A stretch of DNA of 15,546 bases, from NCBI GenBank assembly GCA_964624765.1, contig CAZUZO010000087.1, forward strand, positions 1 through 15,546, read 5' to 3'. Position 1 is the first letter of the stretch. Every line of letters starts with the position of its first letter. Under the pieces are notes generated by a model, which worked only from the letters and a program-made list of their open reading frames with translations, had not been told where the DNA came from and ran no database searches. Shown here in pieces: positions 1 to 6,383 of this stretch. Made by a program: the position numbers and the translations under genes. The stretch comes from JAGTVB01 sp964624765. Lineage in GTDB: Bacteria; Pseudomonadota; Gammaproteobacteria; HK1.

Positions 1-65
1 CTCGGCTTCGCTCCGTCCGCCTGGCTCTCGGGCCGCTCGCGACGGTTTTTTCACAGCCTCTCAGG
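1..65 (+). repeat. Inverted-repeat element, copy A (right part only)
   Basis: This is the right end of a dispersed element seen in fuller form at 906-1057 and 15285-15434. The shared part runs from CTCGGCTTCG through GTCCGCCTGGCTCTCG to CGACGGTTTTTTCACAGCC and ends at about 65. The left end lies outside the window. The right terminal repeat overlaps the last codons and stop of the minus-strand iron-sulfur gene. No transposase is visible; it could be a MITE-like element or a structured repeat. Confidence 0.8.
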
Positions 66-749
66 CGGTAGTTTGGGCTTGTCCCAGTTGAAATGGCGGG
101 CCTGATAGGGACAGGCCACCATGCAGTAGCGACAACCAAAGCACCAGTCGTAATCGACCACCACCACACCGTCGGGCTCCATCCAGGTGGCTTCGATAGG
201 ACAGGCCTTCACGCACGGCGGGTCGTCACATTGCATGCACTGGACCGGCAGGTAGTATTTCCCAGGCGCCGGCACCCCATCGTGATCGTAGTAATGATCA
301 GCTTGCTCTAGATTCAGGCTTCCTTCATCGAGTTCCAGCACTCGGATGTATTGGATGTCGCGGCTCAAATTGTTCTCGCGTGTACAGGCGCTGACGCAGT
401 CCCGATATCCCTTGCACTTGGTGATATTGATGGCATATCCGAACACGACACCCTCCTGGGGTGGGGTGTTCTTGCACTGGATATCCACACCGTAGCGTCT
501 ATGGGCTTTGCGTTCGATACGCTGCAGTGTTTCCTGGATTTCCTCGGCGGTCATGCGCTGATAGTGCTGCTGAAAGAAATCTGCGAAGGCATCGCCAAAG
601 GTGAGCCCGCCCCAGGCGGCCTGGGCGCTGGTTGGAGCAGCCGCTGCAACGGCTAGGCTGCTTAGGCTTTTGATGAAGCTCCGGCGGCTCGAGTCGGCTT
701 GCCGTTCTCCGAGATCCGCGCCAGCATGCGGCGCCTGTTTTTTCGCCAT
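51..749 (-). CDS. Tat-exported HybA/DsrO-type 4Fe-4S ferredoxin subunit, apparently C-terminally truncated
   Basis: This is a periplasmic electron-transfer subunit of the HybA/DsrO/NrfC class, which normally works with an NrfD-type membrane quinone subunit; no such partner is visible. I chose the ATG at 747-749 (232 aa) because it places a twin-arginine signal, SRRSFIKSL, at residues 21-29, followed by an Ala-rich stretch and a likely cleavage after AQA (residue 44). The frame is open further upstream to 881. Cysteine motif I is C112, C118 and C122, with Tyr115 where the second Cys usually sits. Motif II is C171, C174, C179, C183. Motif III is C203, C206, C209, C213. Homologues continue past the KPKLPPE region into a fourth motif (CxxC, then CxxxC), which is absent. 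The last codons, PERL plus TGA, lie in the terminal repeat of the element at 1-65. I infer truncation by the repeat. The exact subfamily is uncertain. Confidence 0.8.
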   Translation of the reverse strand: MAKKQAPHAGADLGERQADSSRRSFIKSLSSLAVAAAAPTSAQAAWGGLTFGDAFADFFQQHYQRMTAEEIQETLQRIERKAHRRYGVDIQCKNTPPQEGVVFGYAINITKCKGYRDCVSACTRENNLSRDIQYIRVLELDEGSLNLEQADHYYDHDGVPAPGKYYLPVQCMQCDDPPCVKACPIEATWMEPDGVVVVDYDWCFGCRYCMVACPYQARHFNWDKPKLPPERL

Positions 750-905
750 GATTTTGAAGTGTGGAGGGTTCTCGAATGGCGGCTGCCCCTGTCGCACCAC
801 GGTGGCGTCGGCTCTGGAATGCACCCCAAGCGAGTCATCCGTTGCTAGACAGGGCTGCGGGATGAGGAGAATACCCGCCATCAGGCCTGCTAGCCTCGCG
901 GGTAT

Positions 906-1057
906 CCTCAGAGGTTGTGAAAAAACCTGCTACACGACCCGATAGCGGCGTTGGGCGGTGCTCGCTCCTCGCCTATCTAATTGATATGTCTCTCGGCTTG
1001 GCGCCGGTCCGCCTGGCTCTCGGCCCGCTCACGACGGTTTTTTCACCACCGCTCAGG
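906..1057 (+). repeat. Inverted-repeat element, copy B (full length)
   Basis: The element starts near CCTCAGAGGTTGTGAAAAAACC and ends with GGTTTTTTCACCACCGCTCAGG read in parts, so the ends are inverted copies of each other with a perfect 11-bp core (GTGAAAAAACC / GGTTTTTTCAC). The interior shares long stretches with the copy at 15285-15434, for example GATAGCGGCGTTGGGCGGTG and CGCTCCTCGCCTATCTA. It has no ORF of its own that looks real. It lies about 25 bp upstream of the extended open frame of the iron-sulfur gene and in the same direction as copy A. Confidence 0.85.
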
Positions 1058-1112
1058 CGTCGCGCCCTTCTGGCCTGACGCGTGGGGGTGTTGGTCCGTT
1101 GCCCGACCCTGA

Positions 1113-1421
1113 TCACGGCCGGAACTCTGCCGACGCAGCGAGTCTCGGTTGCTTCAAATGAGCCGCAAACTGGTCGCCGAAACGCTCGATCAGGGTCGGC
1201 GTCAGCAGGTTGTATGGCTGTTCGGCGCGGATAATGCCCAGTGCGGGTGAGGCCGGGACAGGGTCCTCGAACTCACGCACTTCGTTGGGTTGCAGGTGGC
1301 TGTTCCTGAGCAGCTCGGTCGCCTCGCGGGGCATGGCCGGTTTGCCGTCCTTACCCATAAGGGCCGCCCGGCTTGTAACGGGGCACAAGGCATTCGGCCG
1401 TTCAGTGCAACCGACCGGCAC
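1113..1421 (-). CDS. Small ORF of unknown function overlapping the NlpC/P60 gene
   Basis: This is a 102-aa frame starting at GTG (1419-1421), inside the last 20 bases of the upstream NlpC/P60 gene, so translation could be coupled. A later in-frame ATG at 1356-1358 would give 81 aa. I do not recognise the family. The C-terminal half (around EVREFEDPVP, then PYNLLTPTLIERFGDQF) has a balanced, protein-like composition and no obvious membrane segment or signal peptide. No strong ribosome-binding site precedes either start. It could be a true small gene, a remnant of a longer gene, or a chance frame in GC-rich DNA. Confidence 0.35.
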   Translation of the reverse strand: MPVGCTERPNALCPVTSRAALMGKDGKPAMPREATELLRNSHLQPNEVREFEDPVPASPALGIIRAEQPYNLLTPTLIERFGDQFAAHLKQPRLAASAEFRP

Positions 1422-1908
1422 TCACCAGACGTTTCTTCCAGAAGGGATGATCGAGTTCCCCATAGGATACGCGGCGCCCACTGGATGGGGCATGAATAAA
1501 ACGGCCCTGCCCGGAGTAAATTGCAACATGGGAGACCTTGCGCTTGGAAATTCGGAAAAACAACAGATCCCCTGGTCTGAGGTGCGTGACGCTGACGCTT
1601 TGCGCGTACCGAAGCTGTTCCCCAGTGCTGCGAGGTAGGGTAAAGCCCGCTTCTCTATAGGCGTACTGCACCAGACCACTGCAGTCAAAGCCGCTGGGAG
1701 TGGTGCCGCCGTATCGGTAGGGTGCGCCAACCAGCGTCTTGGCGACCGCGACCACTTTCTCTCCGGTTACCGCTTGCCCAGGGTCGAGCGCTCCGCCATC
1801 GGGGCTAACGAGGCGAGTGCTGCAGGACGCAGTCAGCAGCAAGGCGAGGCATGAGATCGTGCCAGCGATCCGCCTCACAAGATGGGCAACCTTTGCGTCG
1901 GGATACAT
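1402..1908 (-). CDS. NlpC/P60 (C40) family murein endopeptidase, probable lipoprotein
   Basis: This is a cell-wall hydrolase of the Spr/NlpC type, expected to cleave peptide cross-links or stem peptides of peptidoglycan in the periplasm. It has 168 aa. The N-terminal hydrophobic stretch (about residues 12-28) ends in a lipobox-like LTASC, giving a lipidated Cys29. The C40 domain spans about residues 50-165. The catalytic Cys76 lies in FDCSGLVQYAY, the catalytic His127 in VSHVAIYSG, and the third polar residue is His139 in FIHAPSSG. The length is normal for small Spr-like enzymes. It lies downstream of waaC on the same strand after a 155-bp gap and has an extended -10-like motif immediately before its ATG, so it may have its own promoter. 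A 102-aa ORF overlaps its 3' end. Confidence 0.92.
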   Translation of the reverse strand: MYPDAKVAHLVRRIAGTISCLALLLTASCSTRLVSPDGGALDPGQAVTGEKVVAVAKTLVGAPYRYGGTTPSGFDCSGLVQYAYREAGFTLPRSTGEQLRYAQSVSVTHLRPGDLLFFRISKRKVSHVAIYSGQGRFIHAPSSGRRVSYGELDHPFWKKRLVSAGRLH

Positions 1909-1916
1909 GGCACGCT

Positions 1917-1925
1917 GTTATAGCA
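1917..1925 (-). promoter_or_regulatory. Possible extended -10 promoter for the NlpC/P60 gene
   Basis: Read on the minus strand, this is TGCTATAAC, which fits an extended -10 (TGn plus TATAAC). I see no good -35 at 16-18 bp. The ATG at 1906-1908 is only 8 bases beyond the hexamer, so a start site at the usual distance would give a leaderless or nearly leaderless mRNA. No ribosome-binding site is visible, which agrees with this. The call is an inference from one motif. Confidence 0.3.
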
Positions 1926-2063
1926 CATTTCGTTCGAGCAGCTCGACCGATGGGATTGATAGCCAGTCAGTGGTCCGAGTGGGGCAGGATGGCCTGGAAC
2001 AGAATGCCGCCGACAGCATTGCAGCCGATGGTTGGAACGCTATGGCATCGCGATGGAAATCAG

Positions 2064-3116
2064 CTAGGTCGCCGAGCGTTCGGCGATGAGAGACGTCAAT
2101 TCCCCAAAGACATGGGTGGGGGAGAGGCTTTGAAAACAGGCCGGGGTCACTTCGCTCGGTCCTTGATATCGGCAATGGCGACTGAGGCAGGGCGCGCAGG
2201 GTAATGTCGCCGACAAGTTGCGGTGATAGCGGCCAACGGCACCGGTCCTAAGGGGACTGGTGGGACCGAACAATACCACAGTAGGAATACCGAGGGCGGC
2301 GCTTAAATGCGCTAGACCCGTGTCGACACCGACGACGCCACGGGCAGCCGCAAGGACCCCCACCACCTCGGTGAGCGCTGATGGCGGTAGAACCCGGGCT
2401 TTGGCGCAATCTCCGGCAATGACATCGGCACGCCGCCCTTCGGCCTTGCTCTTGGCGGGAAGCCACAAGTCGAAGCCCGTGTCCTGGACCAGGTGCGCCA
2501 GTTCGATCCAGTAGCGTTCGGGCCAATGCTTCGTTGGCCACTGAGTGCCGTGAAGGAACACCACATACGGCGACTCAGGGGAAGGGATCGGGAGGCGTGT
2601 GTGGTCGACATGGAGTGCCGGTTCGGTAACCGGCATGGCATACCCCAACACACGGCTGAACAGTTGGCGCAGCGCCAACACGGCGTGTGTATCCTTGGCG
2701 ATGCGAAATCGCCGGTGATAGACGAGGCTCGCCAAGGGTTCACGTACCGAACGCCAGTCCAAACCATAGCGTGGTCCTTCGGCAAGCCGGCTTAGCAGCG
2801 CGCTCTTGAGCAGGCCTTGGGCATCGATGATGGCATCGTAGCGCCTGTCTGCCAGGGCAATTCTGAGATTTTGATAATCGCCGGACCGGAGGAATCTCAG
2901 AGGGTGCCGACGCCATCGTCGAAAAGCTACCGGGATCACCCTGTCGACGGCCGAATGCAAGGCGGGTAGATCAACCAGTGACTCGTCCACCAGCCAATCG
3001 AAGCAAACGTCTGGCGCGTGCAGGACGGCGTCGGTGAGCGCAGTCATGGCATGCACGATGTCGCCGAGGGAGGATGTTTTGATCAGCAGGACGCGCCGTT
3101 TGCACTGCTTACTCAC
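2064..3116 (-). CDS. waaC: Lipopolysaccharide heptosyltransferase I
   Basis: This enzyme transfers the first L-glycero-D-manno-heptose from ADP-heptose to Kdo2-lipid A at the cytoplasmic face of the inner membrane. The 350-aa protein is a GT9, GT-B fold enzyme and is clearly WaaC-like along its length. The N-terminal LLIKTSSLGD carries Asp19, matching the catalytic Asp13 of the E. coli enzyme. DAIIDAQGLLKSAL (94-107) and WRSVREPLAS (121-130) are WaaC signatures. TKHWPERYW carries Lys196. The nucleotide-sugar site VDTGLAHLSAALGIPT follows at 264-279, then FGPTSP. The start is a GTG (3114-3116) 17 bases after the gmhA stop; no clear ribosome-binding site is present, and a hairpin spans the junction. 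With gmhA it makes a heptose operon on the minus strand. Confidence 0.95.
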   Translation of the reverse strand: MSKQCKRRVLLIKTSSLGDIVHAMTALTDAVLHAPDVCFDWLVDESLVDLPALHSAVDRVIPVAFRRWRRHPLRFLRSGDYQNLRIALADRRYDAIIDAQGLLKSALLSRLAEGPRYGLDWRSVREPLASLVYHRRFRIAKDTHAVLALRQLFSRVLGYAMPVTEPALHVDHTRLPIPSPESPYVVFLHGTQWPTKHWPERYWIELAHLVQDTGFDLWLPAKSKAEGRRADVIAGDCAKARVLPPSALTEVVGVLAAARGVVGVDTGLAHLSAALGIPTVVLFGPTSPLRTGAVGRYHRNLSATLPCAPCLSRHCRYQGPSEVTPACFQSLSPTHVFGELTSLIAERSAT

Positions 3117-3122
3117 GGCTGG

Positions 3123-3147
3123 TCAGGCTGTCTTCAGATCAGCCTGA
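3123..3147 (-). promoter_or_regulatory. Intercistronic hairpin spanning the gmhA stop and waaC leader
   Basis: TCAGGCTG (3123-3130) and CAGCCTGA (3140-3147) form a perfect 8-bp stem with a 9-base loop. In the mRNA the stem contains the last gmhA codons, the loop holds the gmhA TGA, and the 3' arm ends 6 bases before the waaC GTG. A ribosome finishing gmhA would open it, so it could couple waaC translation to gmhA. No U-run follows, so it does not look like a terminator. Confidence 0.4.
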
Positions 3148-3727
3148 GGGAACGCTCGAGGACGCCGCAAAACATGTGTCCCAGCATGATGTGCATTTCC
3201 TGTATCCGGGCCGTGCAATGAGAGGGTACGATAAGCACCGGATCGGCCAGTATCGGCAATTCCCCGCCGTGGCAGCCAGTGAAGGCGGCCCTTTGCATGC
3301 CCATCTGTTGGGCGGTGTTTAGCGCCTGGATGACGTTCGGGCTTTTGCCCGAAGTGGAGATCGCGATGGCGAGATCAGCTTCTCGGCCTAACGCTTGAAG
3401 TTGTCGAGCAAAGAGCTGCTCAAAGCCATAATCATTGCCGATGGCCGTCAACGCTGAAGTGTCCGTGGTCAGGGCAACGGCGGCAATGGGGTCGCGGAAT
3501 TGGGTGTATCGTACCGTCAACTCGGTGGCGATATGCTGGGCATCGGCGGCACTGCCGCCGTTACCAAATAGGATAATCTTGCCGCCACCACGAATCGCCT
3601 GCGTGGCTAAGTTTACCAGCCTTATGAAGGGTATCGCGAGGGTCCGTCGGGTTGCTTGTACCAGCTCCTCGTGTTCATTGAGTTGGGTATGAAAATAAGT
3701 CGCGAGATCGGTTTCGTCGTCAAGCAT
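3134..3727 (-). CDS. gmhA: Phosphoheptose isomerase (sedoheptulose 7-phosphate isomerase)
   Basis: GmhA converts sedoheptulose 7-phosphate to D-glycero-D-manno-heptose 7-phosphate, the first step of ADP-heptose synthesis for LPS. The frame is open to 3931, but I chose the ATG at 3725-3727 because it gives 197 aa, the usual GmhA length, and starts at MLDDETDLATYF. The SIS domain covers most of the protein. Visible signatures are ILFGNGGSAADAQHIATEL (sugar-phosphate binding and catalytic region), TTDTSALTAIGNDYGFE, AISTSGKSPNVIQAL, and a C-terminal ARIQEMHIMLGH with the conserved Q-E-x-H. DiaA is the main paralogue to rule out; the GNDYGFE and STSGKS blocks and the adjacent waaC favour GmhA. 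No strong ribosome-binding site precedes the chosen ATG. Confidence 0.93.
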   Translation of the reverse strand: MLDDETDLATYFHTQLNEHEELVQATRRTLAIPFIRLVNLATQAIRGGGKIILFGNGGSAADAQHIATELTVRYTQFRDPIAAVALTTDTSALTAIGNDYGFEQLFARQLQALGREADLAIAISTSGKSPNVIQALNTAQQMGMQRAAFTGCHGGELPILADPVLIVPSHCTARIQEMHIMLGHMFCGVLERSLRLI

Positions 3728-4012
3728 AGAAGTCAACTCAAGATCGCAAGAAAAAACATGAAAGGTCAGTCGGTCCTGCGTTCGCTGCTCCACTTCCGCG
3801 GGCCTCCAGTTCCGAAACCGCAGGACGCGCAGCCTCTCCAGCATGCGGGAGGCTCGGCACTCCCCGTAGGCTGGCTGTGGACAGGATAGCAAAGAGTACA
3901 CCATGGTTCGTGATAGGCTACCGGTTCTCACTCAACCCCTGAAAAGAGGTCGGGACATTGCTTGGATGTACTCGCTGGCCGTGTCGAGAGAACACAGCGT
4001 GGAGAGGCTCGC
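3728..4012. other. Non-coding stretch upstream of gmhA
   Basis: About 285 bp lie between gmhA and the hairpin that follows the AT-rich heptosyltransferase gene. The gmhA frame stays open through part of it (to 3931), but this N-terminal extension of 68 codons has no recognisable domain and would make GmhA abnormally long. A loose inverted repeat (GTCCTGCG near 3772, CGCAGGAC near 3819) is present. I found no convincing sigma70 promoter, although the gmhA-waaC promoter should be here if the operon is separate. Confidence 0.4.
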
Positions 4013-4041
4013 TTAGAAGCTGTTTTACAAACAGCTTCTAA
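4013..4041 (-). terminator. Perfect 13-bp hairpin after the AT-rich heptosyltransferase gene
   Basis: TTAGAAGCTGTTT (4013-4025) pairs perfectly with AAACAGCTTCTAA (4029-4041) around a 3-base loop. It begins 6 bases past the TAA of the minus-strand gene at 4048-5046, which is the place for a transcription terminator or mRNA 3'-end protector. No T-run follows on the minus strand, so it is not a textbook rho-independent terminator. It could also be a relic of a small palindromic repeat. Confidence 0.45.
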
Positions 4042-4047
4042 CACTCA

Positions 4048-5046
4048 TTAATAGAGGAGCTCCTCAGCCGCCTGCAGGATGGTCCTCTCAGGAATGTCAC
4101 GAATCGAAAAATCCGTCTTGTTCACGCGGAGGGTATTGGTTCGGGTTGGCGAGGCGATTATTTTGTTTCTTTTCGTCGCATAAATACAGTTCGACGGTGT
4201 TGCACCAAATAATGTGATAGAAGGGACATTGTTTGCCCAGGCAATATGGCTCGGGCCAGTATCTCCACCAATCACTAAATCGGCTTGGGATATCGCTGCT
4301 TTTAGCTGATTGAGATTTAGCGACGGTAGCAATGTTATAAATGGCGATTTATCTGCAATATACTCTGCGCTTGTTCGCTCGGCCTTATTTCCCGATGTAA
4401 CGAGTATGTTTTCACTGAGCGAATTAGCAATATTCACATATTTGTCTCGCGGGTAGTTTTTGTACGCCATGCTTGTTTCTGGAATAAGGATAATATTTTT
4501 TTTTGCTTTCTTGAAATGCTGCTTTGTAAAAGATATGTCATCTTGCGAATAGTATAGGTAGGGTTCCTTTTGAATTATCTCCTCTTCAGAGAAGGAGAAG
4601 TCAAGAGACTTAGCAACTAACGCGACGTGTCGGGTAACAACCGGCAGGTCTAGAGAAATGTCATGACGTGCCTTGTATAGCCAGCCCGCGAGCGGTTCCT
4701 TCAGTTGGTTGGGTCCAAATCCATTAGATTGTTTGGATGTCAGACGGGTTATGATCGCAGATTTAAGAAGGCCGTGCAGATCAATGGCGAGATCGAACTC
4801 GGCGTGGCCACGCAGTTTTTGTATCTCGATCCGTGCCCTCTTGAGAGAGAAATGCTTCTTGGTATTTTTTAAATCTACCTTGATGATGTATTGCAGGTCA
4901 GGATGGTGATCGAGTATGTCAGCGAATTTGCTATCCGCAATCCAGGTGACCAGGCAATCTGGGAGATACCGCTTAATGATTTGCAATGCTACCATGCAGA
5001 GAATAATATCGCCTAGTGATGTCAGTCTGATAAGAGCAATTCGCAT
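4048..5046 (-). CDS. AT-rich heptosyltransferase I-like GT9 (second WaaC-type gene)
   Basis: This 332-aa GT9 glycosyltransferase probably transfers heptose from ADP-heptose to the LPS inner core. LIRLTSLGD carries Asp13 in the WaaC catalytic position. FDLAIDLHGLLKSAI and LKEPLAGWLY match WaaC blocks. AYKNYPRDKY matches the lysine-containing acceptor loop, and GGDTGPSHIAWANNVPS plus LFGATPSN form the nucleotide-sugar site. Its base composition differs strongly from the neighbours: the line at 4441-4500 has 22 G/C of 60, against 37 of 60 at 2461-2520 in waaC. Codons such as AAA, AAT and ATA are frequent. I infer acquisition from a lower-GC genome. The ATG at 5044-5046 faces lpxL across a divergent intergenic region of about 240 bp. 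It might transfer a different heptose or sugar than WaaC. Confidence 0.85.
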   Translation of the reverse strand: MRIALIRLTSLGDIILCMVALQIIKRYLPDCLVTWIADSKFADILDHHPDLQYIIKVDLKNTKKHFSLKRARIEIQKLRGHAEFDLAIDLHGLLKSAIITRLTSKQSNGFGPNQLKEPLAGWLYKARHDISLDLPVVTRHVALVAKSLDFSFSEEEIIQKEPYLYYSQDDISFTKQHFKKAKKNIILIPETSMAYKNYPRDKYVNIANSLSENILVTSGNKAERTSAEYIADKSPFITLLPSLNLNQLKAAISQADLVIGGDTGPSHIAWANNVPSITLFGATPSNCIYATKRNKIIASPTRTNTLRVNKTDFSIRDIPERTILQAAEELLY

Positions 5047-5288
5047 GATGTTTGTCCCGTTGTCTTCGACTACCGCTGGCCCCAGAAACTATTCGTATAC
5101 CCTTGCTAGCACAGCTGGAGCAGGACTCAAGGCAGTTCTCGCGTGAACTGGCTGTGGGCGCGGCGGGACTGTGGGCGTGCCGGTGACAAGCTGCGCCCTG
5201 TAGGAGCCTGCTCGAGCGCTAGCAGCGGGATGACTGCCTCGGCTTTGTGCCACGGTTGCGTTGTCGTCACTGTTCATGGGGGCCTGAC

Positions 5289-6230
5289 TTGTATTTTGAG
5301 AGCATTCGCGAACTCGTGCATCCTCGCTGGTGGCCGACCTGGCTCGCCGTGGGGCTCCTGTGGTTGCTGGTGCAGTTGCCGTACCGCTGGCTGCTCGGTA
5401 TCGGCGCCGTTTGCGGGCGATTGCTTATGCGCGCGCTGCCTAAACGGCGCAACATCGCAGCCATCAACATACGACTTTGCTTTCCGCATTTAAGCCAGTC
5501 TGAGCAAAGCGCTTTGGTACGGCGACATTTCGAGTCCCTGGGTATAGCCGCCTTCGAGATAGGCCTGAGCTGCTGGGGACGGGACCGGCGACTCGACCGG
5601 TTAGTGAGTGTGCAGGGCTTGGAGCACATCGAGGCGGCGCTACAGCAAGGCCAAGGCGTACTGTTGCTGAACGGCCATTTCACCTGCTCAGAGATCGCCG
5701 GCCGGTTGCTTTCACTGCGCACACGGATGCGAGGAACCGCGCTGTATTATCGAAGGCACGACAATCCTGTGCTCGAAATAGTGCTGAACCGGGGTCGCCG
5801 GCGCTATCTTGATAAGGCCATTGCGCGGGGCAACATCCGTAGGGTCATCCAGAGCCTGCGGAAAAACGGAGTCGTTTGGTATGCGCCCGATCAAAACTAC
5901 GGCCGGCGTCATAGCGTCTTCGTGCCGCTCTTTGGCATCCCAGCCGCGACCGCCACAGCGACCTCCCGTTTGGCGCGTCTCACCGGTTGCGCCGTGGTGC
6001 CATTTTTGCCGCTGCGCTTGGATGACGGCAGGGGATATGTGCTGAGGGTTTTACCTGCTCTGGACGATTTCCCGAGTGGCGATGTGCTGCGTGACACCGC
6101 CCGTATCAATCGCCTGCTTGAAGAGCATGTGCGTAGAGTACCGGACCAATACCTTTGGATACATCGACGCTTTAAGGATCGCCCCCCCGATGGCGCTGAA
6201 GTCTATAGCAAACAGGCGGCCGCTCTGTGA
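5289..6230 (+). CDS. lpxL: Lipid A late acyltransferase (LpxL/HtrB family)
   Basis: This enzyme adds a secondary acyl chain to the lipid A precursor, normally lauroyl or myristoyl onto Kdo2-lipid IVA, at the inner membrane. I chose the TTG at 5289 (about 313 aa) because a GGGGG lies 8 bases upstream and the protein then starts about 10 residues before HPRWWPTWL, as LpxL proteins do; a GTG at 5247 in the same frame would add 14 residues. An N-terminal membrane segment (LAVGLLWLLVQLPYRWLLGIG) is followed by the acyltransferase domain with the catalytic HX4E motif in NGHFTCSE. VVWYAPDQNYGRR and VFVPLFGIPAATAT are family signatures. The C-terminal QYLWIHRRFKDRP is typical. LpxM is less likely by sequence, but the acyl chain cannot be read from the gene. 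msbA follows on the same strand. Confidence 0.92.
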   Translation: MYFESIRELVHPRWWPTWLAVGLLWLLVQLPYRWLLGIGAVCGRLLMRALPKRRNIAAINIRLCFPHLSQSEQSALVRRHFESLGIAAFEIGLSCWGRDRRLDRLVSVQGLEHIEAALQQGQGVLLLNGHFTCSEIAGRLLSLRTRMRGTALYYRRHDNPVLEIVLNRGRRRYLDKAIARGNIRRVIQSLRKNGVVWYAPDQNYGRRHSVFVPLFGIPAATATATSRLARLTGCAVVPFLPLRLDDGRGYVLRVLPALDDFPSGDVLRDTARINRLLEEHVRRVPDQYLWIHRRFKDRPPDGAEVYSKQAAAL

Positions 6231-6383
6231 CCACGCTGGAAGGGATTTCTAGTCATCGTTATCGTTTTGTCAGACTCGCCCCTTGGAACCTCCGATCGGT
6301 CTCTGAAGCGCTAGGAGCAAAGATAAATTGGGTGTCGAAACGATGATCACCGCAGAATTTTGTATCGCTCCCATATCCTGAGC

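Noticed and set aside
5091..5135. Promoter-like TTGAGT and TATACG on the minus strand upstream of the AT-rich heptosyltransferase
   Set aside because: The spacer is 25 bp, too long for a sigma70 promoter.
6331..6381. Short upstream frame ending just before the msbA ATG (an AGGAG lies shortly before a possible TTG start)
   Set aside because: It could be a coupled leader peptide, but it has only about 13-17 codons and a weak start, and there is nothing else to support it.
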